Source of the DNA: Armatimonadota bacterium
GTDB lineage: Bacteria; Armatimonadota; UBA5829; DTJY01
Assembly: GCA_029907255.1 (NCBI GenBank)
Contig: JARYMF010000011.1
Span: 1 to 64,000, forward strand
Reading direction: 5' to 3'
Length of the DNA stretch: 64,000 nucleotides
Below, in pieces: positions 21,397 to 30,231 of the stretch (position 1 is its first letter; every line of letters begins with the position of its first letter). The position numbers and the translations under genes were made by a program. Below the pieces are notes generated by a model, which was not told the DNA's origin, made no database searches, and was given only the letters and a program-made list of their open reading frames with translations.

Positions 21397-22477
21397 TGTG
21401 TTCAAAACCTCCATGTGAGGGATTTTTAGAAGCACTTTCCATTTCTTGCTCAAGATTATGGATTGCAAGTTGGGCAAGTAAAAATGAAATGCAAGCCTCA
21501 GCGCCTTGATTTAAATTTAATCCCCATGGAGTTACTGCATCATAGCAACCTTTGTTCACGGGGTCATATACCCAAACTCCTGATCTGTTCTTACCAAAAA
21601 ACCAATCGTAAGAAGTATACGCCAATTCTAGGTATTCCTTCTGGCGAAGTTGTTTATAGGCTTCTGCAAATAAGCACACTGTATATCCCGCGTCAATGCT
21701 TTGCTGGTCATACCAAGCCCTTTCACGTCCTTTTAGATACCAGCCGTTGTTGCCAATGATTTCAAGTCGCCCGTTTACAATCAACGTATCGGTAAGGAAT
21801 CCCAAGGTCTTCATCGCGACATTTTTATGAGATTTCTTGCCGGTAATCTCCGCCGCAACTAACATCGCATGAACTAAAATCGCGTTGCCATAAGTTAAGT
21901 ATGGTTCGAACCAATGCCACTCCTTATCATGGTATGTTGCATACCCGGCAACGAGTGAGTCTGCCAGCGCCGTGATTTTGTCGGCAATTCCATTTGTATC
22001 TTCGTTTTGCCGAAGAAAATTATACATGCCAAGGATTGAATATGCTCTAGCACGAGGGCTTTCGAGGTCACCGACTCGTCCCAAGCTATCGATTAGCAGT
22101 TTTTTGGCAACTATGCTTACATTTTCTGGGAGCTTGCTTGATGCTGCACAGCCACAGCCCCAAATAGCTCGTCCATAACAGTCTTCGGTTCCATGTTCGT
22201 CAAGGAAGTTGCGCTGGAAACTCATGTCGTTTCTGAAGTAACCTTCGGAAGTGTGGGCGTAGTGGATAAAGCTTAAATATCTAGTGGCAAGTGCAAGATC
22301 GCTAGGATCTCCTGTCAAGTCATAATGCTGAGCGGCGACAATCAAAGCTCTAGCATTATCGTCTGTGGTATAGCCTAGCTTTAGGTTGGGCACGCTGTGG
22401 ACAGCATGTTGATATATGCCTGTGCAATCCGTAAGAGCTTTTAGGTAGTCCAAGCTTATTGGAGGATATTTACTCAA
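21299..22477 (-). CDS. Glycoside-hydrolase-like (alpha/alpha)6-barrel protein
   Basis: 392 residues. The pattern TTDDNARALIVAAQHYDLTGD, the repeated helical segments rich in W and Y, and YDAVTPWGLNLNQGAEACISFLLAQ match proteins that occur beside or fused to GT4 glycosyltransferases and resemble six-hairpin glycosidases. Substrate unknown. The last 45 residues are low-complexity, charged and overlap the CBS gene, so they may be non-conserved or a result of a lost stop. It starts 14 bases after the GT4 gene, clearly one operon. Probable role: making or trimming a cell-surface or storage glycan. Confidence 0.7.
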   Translation of the reverse strand: MSKYPPISLDYLKALTDCTGIYQHAVHSVPNLKLGYTTDDNARALIVAAQHYDLTGDPSDLALATRYLSFIHYAHTSEGYFRNDMSFQRNFLDEHGTEDCYGRAIWGCGCAASSKLPENVSIVAKKLLIDSLGRVGDLESPRARAYSILGMYNFLRQNEDTNGIADKITALADSLVAGYATYHDKEWHWFEPYLTYGNAILVHAMLVAAEITGKKSHKNVAMKTLGFLTDTLIVNGRLEIIGNNGWYLKGRERAWYDQQSIDAGYTVCLFAEAYKQLRQKEYLELAYTSYDWFFGKNRSGVWVYDPVNKGCYDAVTPWGLNLNQGAEACISFLLAQLAIHNLEQEMESASKNPSHGGFEHNENKRNHDDASDNSKRKCSARRSSSLAEQCKD

Positions 22478-22491
22478 TGAACCACTTCCTT

Positions 22492-23796
22492 TTAAGCTTC
22501 TGAATGGCTTTCAATTGTTTGGTGTGCCTTTGTGTGCTGAAGTATGGTATGGAACAGGTCAAGATAGTCAATGGCTACGTTAAACCAAGCAGCCCGTCGT
22601 CCATAACGGTATGCTTTAGATTCCATGTTCTCACGTAAAGTTGGGTTTGAAAGAATTTCGTTCACTGCTTTGGCGATTTCCTCGGAGTTTTTCATCGGCA
22701 CCAATTTTCCCCTGCCATCAGCAAGTACTTCTTCTGCGTATAGATATGGCGTAGACACGATTGCCTTGCCACACCCGAGAGCATATGCAAGTGTACCGCT
22801 TACTATCTGGTCGCGGTTGATATATGGAGTAACATATACATCTGTTGCACAAAGGTAGTTTACTAACTCTTCCAGCGTAAGGTATCTATTATTGAAGCGT
22901 ACATGTTTCTCAAGATTGAGGTCCGCCACAATCTGCAAAAGCTCGTTACGATAAGTTTCACCCTCATAATTGCGAACTCCTGGATGAGTTTCACCTAAAA
23001 TCAGATATAGGGCATCGGGGTTTTTCTCGAGTATCATTGGCATTGCTTTGATTGCCCATTCTATTCCCTTGCCGCGGTTGATTAGCCCAAATGTAGATAT
23101 TATGGGTCGGTTTGCAATCCCAAGGAGTTTTTTCACTGCCGCAGGATTTACGCGGTGAACGTTAGGTACTCCATGGGGAATGATCACGATTTTCTCGGCT
23201 GGGATTCCATAGTTATTTATAAGCATTTCTTTGCCAGTTTTTACCATTACCACTACAGCTTGTGATAAGCGTGCGATTTCCTGAACAATGCGTTTTTGAT
23301 TTGGGCTAGGATTGAAAAGCACTGTATGAAGAGTCGTCACGATTGGGATTTTTACTCGTTCCATGAGCGATAGAATGTATTCGCCATCGGGACCGCCAAA
23401 AATACCGTATTCATGTTCTACATTAAGAATTTTTGCGCTCGAATTGTTAAGGAAATTGGCAGCCTGTATATAGGAGTCAAGATCTTGCTTCATAATTCGG
23501 TATTTGACTATTTTCGGATATTGCTCAATGGTTCCACCAACTGCTAACACAATTGGTTCTGAGAACGGTGTGTATTTGGATATTGCGACAACTAAATCTC
23601 GGGTAAATGTTGCTATGCCACACTCCGTTGGCGGATAGGTTGCTATATAGGCAATATCAATATTATTGAGTACCCTTCGCAGGAATTTGAACATCCGAAG
23701 GTCATCAGGTCTCCATTTGCCTTCGCGAAGCGTCTCACTCTGCCAACCGACAAGCGAGGTATCTTGCGAAGAGTCTTTTTCCATTCTTGTATTCAT
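22492..23796 (-). CDS. Glycosyltransferase family 4
   Basis: 434 residues. GT-B fold retaining glycosyltransferase: N-terminal Rossmann domain beginning near residue 47 (IDIAYIATYPPTECGIATFTRDL), EHEYGIFGGPDG, KIVIIPHGVPN, C-terminal donor domain with STFGLINRGKGIEWAIKAMP, and the family EX7E-like region ALGCGKAIVSTPYLYAEEVLADGRG. Donor and acceptor cannot be told. Operon partner of the glycoside-hydrolase-like gene. About 40 variable residues precede the domain. Confidence 0.85.
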   Translation of the reverse strand: MNTRMEKDSSQDTSLVGWQSETLREGKWRPDDLRMFKFLRRVLNNIDIAYIATYPPTECGIATFTRDLVVAISKYTPFSEPIVLAVGGTIEQYPKIVKYRIMKQDLDSYIQAANFLNNSSAKILNVEHEYGIFGGPDGEYILSLMERVKIPIVTTLHTVLFNPSPNQKRIVQEIARLSQAVVVMVKTGKEMLINNYGIPAEKIVIIPHGVPNVHRVNPAAVKKLLGIANRPIISTFGLINRGKGIEWAIKAMPMILEKNPDALYLILGETHPGVRNYEGETYRNELLQIVADLNLEKHVRFNNRYLTLEELVNYLCATDVYVTPYINRDQIVSGTLAYALGCGKAIVSTPYLYAEEVLADGRGKLVPMKNSEEIAKAVNEILSNPTLRENMESKAYRYGRRAAWFNVAIDYLDLFHTILQHTKAHQTIESHSEA

Positions 23797-23861
23797 GTAT
23801 TTCTCCCATCACCCTTTTCTCAAATTTTGTAAATACAAAGAATACACTGCCAGCAGTCTCG

Positions 23862-24218
23862 TTAGCTGGTAAGCTGGCGTATGGCATCTGCCTCATTATC
23901 ATAAAGGTCAAGAACCTTTGTTAAACCAGTAATACTTAGCACTTTTTTGACCTGGGCATTTGCGCCGATAAGCGCCATACCTCCGTTTCTTTCGCCCGTT
24001 CGCCTGAGACCACCTATTAGGGTGCCTAGCCCTGCACTATCTATATATTGCACACCTTTCATGCTAATTAATATTCGAAATTCGCCGTTTTCAATCAGGT
24101 CAATAATTGCATTTCGAAGTTTAATGCAAGTATATGAGTCTACATCGCCTTTAAGGTCAATTACAGGAACATCGCCAGCTCTTCTGATTTTGATATCGAG
24201 ATCCGTCTCCATAGTCAT
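23862..24218 (-). CDS. STAS-domain anti-sigma factor antagonist
   Basis: 118 residues, one STAS domain of the SpoIIAA/RsbV type. The phosphorylatable Ser61 sits in the canonical MKGVQYIDSAGLGTLIGGLR. Such proteins bind anti-sigma kinases and release a sigma factor, or act in phosphatase-controlled partner switches. No anti-sigma kinase or sigma gene is next to it. SD GGAGGGAT precedes ATG 24218. Confidence 0.9.
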   Translation of the reverse strand: MTMETDLDIKIRRAGDVPVIDLKGDVDSYTCIKLRNAIIDLIENGEFRILISMKGVQYIDSAGLGTLIGGLRRTGERNGGMALIGANAQVKKVLSITGLTKVLDLYDNEADAIRQLTS

Positions 24219-24786
24219 CCCTCCTTATTTGAATGAACCTCGCTTCGCTAAAATTTAGTTTGAGGTCGAAAGTGCATGGTTTCCCAGCAAGAGCTGGGTC
24301 TGGTTCCAACCTGATGTTTTTGTTTTCATCGCGGGCGATGAAGACAATTAAGCCATTGCCTATTCTGAGGGCAATTATGTAGGTGTTACAACGGATTAAT
24401 TTTTAATATTGACAAAAACTTACTTCAAAAATAAACAAGCTACTCATCCTATTGTAGCGGCATGTTTCTTTTGCCACCCAAGTTAGCCACTCGGCAAATA
24501 TAGTTGCATTATTAGTAAATCTTCAGCTGTTGGTATTATACCCAATATTCCCTCGGATGCTAACCATATATGTGTTGAAGATGGCAAGGGATTAAGAACC
24601 TTGCCTTAACTTCACTAATGCGAAAGGTTTTTTGCCTACTGTGCCAAATAAGGGGGTAAGCAGATTTTGTGCCTAGATTTTGTTGAGATTGTTCGTAGTT
24701 TGCTTTAGAATGCCAATTGATTAATCCTATGTAAATTTACCTTTTAGTCTTTTTAATGTCAAGCTTTTCAATCCTTGGAGGTTAAG
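24219..24786. other. 568-base spacer between divergent genes
   Basis: No convincing gene. On the plus strand TTGACA at 24409-24414 with TAAACA 17 bases on (24432-24437) is a weak promoter candidate for the phosphorylase gene. Small hairpins occur at 24289-24304 (CCCAGC-AAGA-GCTGGG) and near 24325-24342 (TTCATCG...CGATGAA); neither has a U-tract and I do not recognise a riboswitch. Confidence 0.4.
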
Positions 24787-25557
24787 ATGAAACTTGCTCT
24801 GATAGCAGGCACAGGGACGGGAGACCTATTTCAATTAGGAACATGGGAGGAAATCCAAACTCCCTATGGCTCTGCATGCATAACCCATGCAAACATTGTT
24901 GGTCGCGAAATCATAGTACTCAGAAGACATGGGCTTGGTATGGATAGGCCGCCGCACTTAGTAAACTACCATGCGAATTTATGGGCTTTAAAGGAGGTTG
25001 GTGTATCAAAAATTATTGCAACAGCCGCTGTTGGATCTCTTCGATTAGATATTGGACCCGGAAGCCTTGCATTGCTAGAAGATTTTATAGACTTTATGAA
25101 AGGGTCTCCGATTACACGTTATGACAAGCCCGGATTGATTGCGCATGTTGATTTCTCAATGCCATATTGTTCTGAACTTATGTCTTTTCTTCGGCAAGCC
25201 GCTCTTTGCCTTGGGTTGGGGAATTTACCAGGAGTTACTTATGTTGGGATGAGTGGGCCCAGATATGAGACTCCAGCAGAGGTTCGAATGCTTGGCAAAC
25301 TTGGTGGCGACGTTGTAGGCATGACGGCAGTTCCTGAAACAATTCTTGCGAGGGAATTTGGCATGTGTTACTCGTGCCTTGCAATCGTTACGAATTATGG
25401 CGCAGGGTTGTCGGATGTGATTCTTTCACACGAAGATGTTGTCAAAATGGTAAAAGCCCGCTCCGCGGAGATACGAAGCCTTTTGGAGCGGGCAATTATG
25501 ATGATACCTGATGATTCTAAATGCAGCTGCCCTACCCTAGCAAAGCCATTTGAATAA
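24787..25557 (+). CDS. MTAP/purine nucleoside phosphorylase family enzyme
   Basis: 256 residues of the PNP/MTAP phosphorylase fold. Motifs LIAGTGTGDLF (phosphate loop), VLRRHGLGMDRPPHLVNYHANLWALKEVG, ATAAVGSLRLDIGPGSLALLEDFIDFM, MSGPRYETPAEVRML and VGMTAVPETILAREFGMCYS are those of 5'-methylthioadenosine or methylthioinosine phosphorylases. It phosphorolyses methylthioadenosine (polyamine or SAM by-product) or a purine nucleoside; the exact base is not decided by sequence. ATG 24787 has GGAGG five bases upstream. Single gene, convergent with pilT. Confidence 0.88.
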   Translation: MKLALIAGTGTGDLFQLGTWEEIQTPYGSACITHANIVGREIIVLRRHGLGMDRPPHLVNYHANLWALKEVGVSKIIATAAVGSLRLDIGPGSLALLEDFIDFMKGSPITRYDKPGLIAHVDFSMPYCSELMSFLRQAALCLGLGNLPGVTYVGMSGPRYETPAEVRMLGKLGGDVVGMTAVPETILAREFGMCYSCLAIVTNYGAGLSDVILSHEDVVKMVKARSAEIRSLLERAIMMIPDDSKCSCPTLAKPFE

Positions 25558-25610
25558 TCATCATTCTCTTGAAAAATGGTCCGAAATTAATTATTAAAGA
25601 GCAAGAAAAT

Positions 25611-26669
25611 CTATGGGCGCCTAATCATTTGCTTAAGCTCGGTTAGGTTGCCAGCATTGAGTATGGCTTCCTCTTCGGTAATCAACCCAGCTTTATAGTA
25701 TTTTACCAGGCATTGATTCATCGTCTGCATACCCCAGAATCCTCCCTCGCTGATTGCAGCGTAGAGTTGCCCGGAGCGTCCCTCTTCGATAAGCTTGTTT
25801 ATTGTTGGAGTTGATATCATGATTTCTACTGCAGCAATTCGTCCCGAACCATCCGCTTTAGGCAATAGCTTTTGTGAAATTATGCCTCGAAGCGAGTTGG
25901 CCATGCGCATACAAATCTGCGGTTTGTCATGTGGGGGGAACATATTTATAATTCGGTCGAGTGTTTCTGCTGCGCTGGTTGTGTGCACCGTCGAGAAAAC
26001 TAAATGTCCAGTTTCGGATGCCGCCAATGCAACGTTCATGGTCTCAACGTCGCGCATTTCTCCTATAAGGATGACATCCGGGCTCTGGCGCACAACGTAT
26101 TTCAACGCATCCGTAAACGAATCCGTGTCTATCCCTACTTCACGCTGACTTATAATGGCTTTCTTGTCTTCATGAACAAACTCAATTGGGTCTTCAATGG
26201 TAATGATATTACATGTGCGTGTGTTGTTTATCAAATCTATCATTGCTGCCAGCGTGGTAGATTTGCCTGAACCCGTTGGGCCAGTGACAAGCACAAGTCC
26301 CTGGCGGTGCATAGTAAGGTCTTTTATAACCGATGGCATTCCCAATTCGTCAAGGGTGTAGATTTGCAGGGGGATGATTCGGAGCACCATTGCGATGCTT
26401 CCTCGCTGCTGATATATGTTTGCTCTAAATCGGGCAACGTTTTCCATTGTGAAGGCTAAATCTAGTTCGTGTCTATGTTCAAATCGCCCGATTTGGTCGT
26501 GGGTCATAATACTATAAGCAAGTTGCCGAACGTCATCTGCTGTCAAACTTGGATAATCTGTTGGCGTTACTTGCCCATTTACGCGAAGTGTAGGTGGGGC
26601 ATTTTCTTTCAAGAATAGGTCTGATGCTTTCTTATCTGCTGCCAGTTTTAAAAGTTCAACTAGATCCAT
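25611..26669 (-). CDS. pilT: Type IV pilus retraction ATPase PilT
   Basis: Hexameric ATPase that depolymerises type IV pili for twitching motility. 352 residues. N-terminal PAS-like domain, Walker A GPTGSGKSTTLAAMID near residues 130-138, Asp box (ITIEDPIEFVHEDKKAIISQREVG), Walker B region VILIGEMRDVETM, His box HLVFSTVHTTSAAETLDRIINMFP, and LRGIISQKLLP. Other pilus genes are not in the window. It is 20 bases downstream of a membrane-anchored hypothetical gene, likely co-transcribed. Confidence 0.95.
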   Translation of the reverse strand: MDLVELLKLAADKKASDLFLKENAPPTLRVNGQVTPTDYPSLTADDVRQLAYSIMTHDQIGRFEHRHELDLAFTMENVARFRANIYQQRGSIAMVLRIIPLQIYTLDELGMPSVIKDLTMHRQGLVLVTGPTGSGKSTTLAAMIDLINNTRTCNIITIEDPIEFVHEDKKAIISQREVGIDTDSFTDALKYVVRQSPDVILIGEMRDVETMNVALAASETGHLVFSTVHTTSAAETLDRIINMFPPHDKPQICMRMANSLRGIISQKLLPKADGSGRIAAVEIMISTPTINKLIEEGRSGQLYAAISEGGFWGMQTMNQCLVKYYKAGLITEEEAILNAGNLTELKQMIRRP

Positions 26670-26688
26670 ATGTTTTGGCTCATCTCCT

Positions 26689-27447
26689 TTATCTGCCGGA
26701 ACGACCCGAATAAACTAGTCGTCCGACAAGCTTATATGTTAATGCTCCAGCTACTAGTGCAAGAATAATAATCAGTATGACTGCAAAAGTACGAGACTTG
26801 TGCTCAACAGGTCTTTCTGTTTTGGGTGCGGATGGTGTTTCAGGCTGTAGAAATGGCAGCCCAAGCGTTTCAAAGTTTGAATCCTTTATTGTAATTAAGT
26901 ATCTATAAGTATTAGTGCCACGTTGAAGCACGATTTTGACGTATTTATTTTCGAACTGCCTCAACCCTTGAAATATGAAGTTTGGTGGTGTTGCGTACAC
27001 AAGCTCGATATGGTTTAAATCCTTGAAAGCCTTCACAAACGGCTCAACGGGAAGTCCCCCCAACTCAAGTTTGACTGCTTGTGGTGTGACAAACTCAACC
27101 GACGTCATTGGGTTGCTTCCACTTTTTAAGAGGCTGTTGTTGGTTATACGGAGGTCAAGTGCCTGCCAGCCGGTTTCTGCTGTCACACGATTCAAATGTG
27201 TCATTGCTTGGGTTTTTGACACGACCTTTGGATAGGTAAAAGACACAAAATCCATGTTTGTGCCTGTAAGTTGAATAAACACAAGCACGTCAGGTTCGGA
27301 AAGTTTGGGAGTGGTCTTTGCTTCTGCTGGAAGAGTTAAGAGAATGGCAAGGACTAAAGGAAGAAGTTTAACAATCATTTTCCAGTGGATTTTAAAAGGG
27401 CAAGCCCGTCCATAGAAAGTTGGAGAGCTTTGTAAGGTGTAAGACAT
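26689..27447 (-). CDS. Exported membrane-anchored hypothetical protein next to pilT
   Basis: I do not recognise the family. About 252 residues from ATG 27447 (AAAGG close upstream) or 229 from ATG 27378, which would give a textbook signal peptide (MIVKLLPLVLAILLTLPAEA). The middle is predicted mostly beta, with the periplasmic region carrying phrases such as VKLELGGLPVEPFVKAFKDL reminiscent of secretin/AMIN-type pilus periplasmic proteins, and a C-terminal helix (FAVILIIILALVAGALTYKLVG) ends in a basic tail. Position before pilT suggests a role in pilus or cell-envelope assembly; this is inference. Confidence 0.6.
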   Translation of the reverse strand: MSYTLQSSPTFYGRACPFKIHWKMIVKLLPLVLAILLTLPAEAKTTPKLSEPDVLVFIQLTGTNMDFVSFTYPKVVSKTQAMTHLNRVTAETGWQALDLRITNNSLLKSGSNPMTSVEFVTPQAVKLELGGLPVEPFVKAFKDLNHIELVYATPPNFIFQGLRQFENKYVKIVLQRGTNTYRYLITIKDSNFETLGLPFLQPETPSAPKTERPVEHKSRTFAVILIIILALVAGALTYKLVGRLVYSGRSGR

Positions 27448-27515
27448 GCTTCCTTTCTTTGATGTTGTTATCAATGCTTCCTGCCTACTGTAGTTAAGGT
27501 CTGTATAAAATTAAA

Positions 27516-27590
27516 TGGTGGAGCTGATGGGAGTCGAACCCACGACCTCTTCCATGCCAAGGAAGCGCTCTCCCACTGAGCTACAGCCCC
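27516..27590 (-). tRNA. tRNA-Ala(GGC)
   Basis: Full cloverleaf on the minus strand: acceptor GGGGCUG/CAGCUCC, D-arm GCUC...GAGC, anticodon stem CUUCC/GGAAG with loop UUGGCAU (anticodon GGC, reads GCC/GCU), T-arm with UUCGACU, discriminator A and encoded CCA at 27518-27516. Isolated gene between a hypothetical gene and a glycosyltransferase. Confidence 0.97.
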
Positions 27591-27668
27591 ACGTTAAGTT
27601 CAAAATTATTATACTACGACCAGTAAGTAATTGCAACTGATTTTTCGCCCCGCGTTTGTTTAAGGTAG

Positions 27669-28904
27669 CTACTTTGAGTGTTCTTTTGTGTCAATTTTAG
27701 ATAACAAGCTAGAAACAACCTTGTAAACTTCTTCCACCGTGATTGTTTTCATGCATGTGTTATCTCGGCATGGCGAAAAACGATGGTTGTAGACATTTAC
27801 GCAAGGGCTACACGCAAGGTCTGATGTTATAACGTAAGCTCGGTTGCCCAGCGGCCCATATAGCCTAGGGGTTTCTGGCCCGAATAAGCAAACTGAGTTG
27901 ATATTAGTTAGAGATGCGAAGTGAACTGGCCCGCTGTCGTTGGTGACAAGTATATCGGATATGGTGTAAAGCACCAGCAGTTCGCGAAGGGTTGTCTTGC
28001 CCGCCATATTGACTATCCGCTCCGAGCCAATTTCGCGAGAAACTTCAAGCGCAGTATCTTTTTCGGATGGTGAGCCGGTAATCACTATGGTAACTCTCGG
28101 ATGGTCTGTAAGTATTCGCTTCCCGAGATCAGCAAAACATTCTTTCGGCCAGCGTCTTATTGGTATCAAATCGCTAGCATTTGGATTGAGCAAGACGATT
28201 GGTCGTTCTACGTTTCGTCCAGCTATCTGACTTAAGGTTTCCTGCATTCTTATTTTTTCTTTTTCGCTAGGATTGAATGAAGGAGGCGACAGGTCGATGT
28301 CTGCAAGCTTGCATTTTACCATTGGTGTTTCAGATGGATCTCGCAGAAGGGATTCTACCAGTGTATAATACGTTACAGCTGTGTGCAGGTAAGGGTTGTA
28401 TTGTATTCGATGTGTCATTAAGTTGCCACGATAGGGTATTTCGCTAGTAAAGCGGTGCATCCCGACGCGGCGACATGCGCCGGTTAGGTAGCTGAGAATC
28501 GCGGGTGCGCGCGTGAAAAACTCCATGTCAATGGTGGCGTCGATTTTTTCTCGCCTAATTTGGCGAAGGGTTCGCATGATGTCAAATAAAAAAGTAAAGA
28601 TGCTGCTTGTTCGCACAGTGTAGATATTCTCAGAGGGAATGATATCAAGGAAATCCAGTACTGGTCGGTTTTCCTCAAACACCCAAAAATAAACATTCTC
28701 TCGTCCCACAAGCTCAATCGCCCTCTTGATAGCAGGATATGCAAGGACAGTAGCCCCTTGCTCAATAAACTTGATAAATAAGATTTTCCTCAACGGGCGC
28801 GATTTCTTTGTTAATGGACTTGTGGCTGTGCGGAAAAGGGTTAGCAATCCGCATAAAGGCTGCCCAACCCATTTGTCTATTATGCGGATGGTTTGAGGCT
28901 TCAT
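27669..28904 (-). CDS. Glycosyltransferase family 9 (heptosyltransferase-like)
   Basis: 411 residues. ADP-heptose:LPS heptosyltransferase-like GT-B protein: KILFIKFIEQGATVLAYPAIKRA at the N-terminal Rossmann start, VLLNPNASDLIPIRRWPKECFADLG, VTIVITGSPSEKDTALEV, and the donor-site TNDSGPVHFASLTNINSVCLFGPETPRLYGP. A Cys-rich end (CSPCVNVYNHRFSPCRDNTCM) is shared by many GT9 members. Likely builds cell-surface glycan or LPS core. Stands alone, 79 bases after the tRNA-Ala end on the same strand. Confidence 0.85.
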   Translation of the reverse strand: MKPQTIRIIDKWVGQPLCGLLTLFRTATSPLTKKSRPLRKILFIKFIEQGATVLAYPAIKRAIELVGRENVYFWVFEENRPVLDFLDIIPSENIYTVRTSSIFTFLFDIMRTLRQIRREKIDATIDMEFFTRAPAILSYLTGACRRVGMHRFTSEIPYRGNLMTHRIQYNPYLHTAVTYYTLVESLLRDPSETPMVKCKLADIDLSPPSFNPSEKEKIRMQETLSQIAGRNVERPIVLLNPNASDLIPIRRWPKECFADLGKRILTDHPRVTIVITGSPSEKDTALEVSREIGSERIVNMAGKTTLRELLVLYTISDILVTNDSGPVHFASLTNINSVCLFGPETPRLYGPLGNRAYVITSDLACSPCVNVYNHRFSPCRDNTCMKTITVEEVYKVVSSLLSKIDTKEHSK

Positions 28905-28964
28905 GCCAGAAGTATATCTAATATTCGATTAGCCCGTCAAATTTTTGCGACCTGTAGCAGATGC

Positions 28965-28996
28965 AAAAAGCCTGCGAGATTTAGAACCTCCCAGGC
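28965..28996 (-). terminator. Intrinsic terminator of the PEP-CTERM gene
   Basis: On the minus strand GCCTGGGAG (28996-28988) and CTCGCAGGC (28978-28970) form a stem with one mismatch, then TTTTT (28969-28965). It lies about 35 bases after the stop codon; CCTTTT on the other side makes it partly bidirectional. Confidence 0.75.
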
Positions 28997-29028
28997 CTTT
29001 TCTTAGCACCCATTTAATAGGATGTTAG

Positions 29029-29838
29029 TTAACTTGAGCGTTTTCTTTTTATTACCGTGAGGCCAAAGAGAGAAGCCGCTCCAATACTCAAAACTAGTAC
29101 CGAGCTGGGCTCGGGTACTGCGGTGAATTCAAATGCCATGTCTCTGCCACCGCAGGGGATGAACCAGTCTTCAGCTGTGCCACTTATTTCTGTTTGAACG
29201 GCGTAATTACCATAGTGGCCACAAGCCTCATGCCAACCCCACTGCTTGTCAGCGGGGAGTTCAGCCCAAATTGCCAGCCAGTAGGTCGTGTCCTTTGATT
29301 GGTTGAAAGTTGGGGGCGATGGAGATTGTGTAAGTGGATTGTATCCATCCTTAAGAAATACACTGTACTTATATACGTTTTCGTAAACTCCATTACCCTT
29401 GTCTATACTGAAGGCGAAAGTTTCGTTCCACCCACCTGTGTATTCACCAATCCATAAAGGATAGTTTAAATTGCCAGGATGCGCAAAGCCAAGCGTATTG
29501 TTCGGGTCATTTGCTGGAACATTGGAGAAAATTGCAATTGTGAACTTGGTGATGCCTCCGGGAGGTGCGCTTGGTCGCCAGTCAGAATATGAAATAGGCC
29601 CTGTAGTGGGAGGAACCCAATACGACCCCCACCAGTGAATGTCTGTTATTGGAAGGCCATCGCTACATGTCCAATCATCAGCCATTAAAAATCCCACACC
29701 ATTTAGTATATGAGATGCGTAATCGAAACTAATGTCATGATTAGGATGCTGGACATATTTGACTGGGTCAGCATTTGCTGAATAACAAATTAGAACTAGA
29801 AAAGCCAAACAAACTGCGAACCAAAATCTACGCTCCAT
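29029..29838 (-). CDS. PEP-CTERM anchored secreted protein
   Basis: 269 residues. Signal peptide MERRFWFAVCLAFLVLICYSANA, a beta-rich body with many Trp and Tyr and Pro (for example WWGSYWVPPTTGP), and a C-terminal sorting signal: VPEPSS, a hydrophobic helix (VLVLSIGAASLFGLTVI) and KRKRSS. This tag is processed by exosortase, which implies an exosortase/EPS system elsewhere in the genome. Function of the body unknown. ATG 29838 is chosen over an upstream codon because AAAGGAGGT is perfectly placed. Confidence 0.85.
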   Translation of the reverse strand: MERRFWFAVCLAFLVLICYSANADPVKYVQHPNHDISFDYASHILNGVGFLMADDWTCSDGLPITDIHWWGSYWVPPTTGPISYSDWRPSAPPGGITKFTIAIFSNVPANDPNNTLGFAHPGNLNYPLWIGEYTGGWNETFAFSIDKGNGVYENVYKYSVFLKDGYNPLTQSPSPPTFNQSKDTTYWLAIWAELPADKQWGWHEACGHYGNYAVQTEISGTAEDWFIPCGGRDMAFEFTAVPEPSSVLVLSIGAASLFGLTVIKRKRSS

Positions 29839-30231
29839 TAGTATTACCTCCTTTGCCAATGGTAATCGCCTAACTATGGAATCGGTTGGTGCAAGATTGG
29901 ACACTGCTTACCGAGAATTTTTCTGTTTTGGTAACGGCACTTTAGGTGCTGAATGAATGCTATTCTTCTGGTAGAATTACCTGCAAGAATCATGCCAAAA
30001 ATGTATATGTGCGCTTTTTGATAGCTTTATAAAGGTAATTTCATTAGCAGTAACCTAGCTTGACAATTGGGGGCAAGCAAGGTACTATTTTTTCGGATTT
30101 CAGAAAGGTTATGCTTGTCAGCAACATCCTTCTGTTATGCTTGCAGACTGATGAGAATAAATTGCGGCTATGAATTTACTAAGGAATCTAAAGCCAAACA
30201 GAACGCGACGTGATACTAAGGAAGGTTGGAT
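29839..30231. other. 393-base spacer between divergent genes
   Basis: Non-coding as far as I can see. It holds the promoter of the downstream Gfo/Idh gene at 30060-30088; no recognisable riboswitch or tRNA. The PEP-CTERM gene must be expressed from its other side but I find no clear minus-strand promoter. Confidence 0.45.
30060..30088 (+). promoter_or_regulatory. Promoter of the Gfo/Idh dehydrogenase gene
   Basis: TTGACA (30060-30065), 17-base spacer, TACTAT (30083-30088). The leader would be about 135 bases. Confidence 0.65.
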
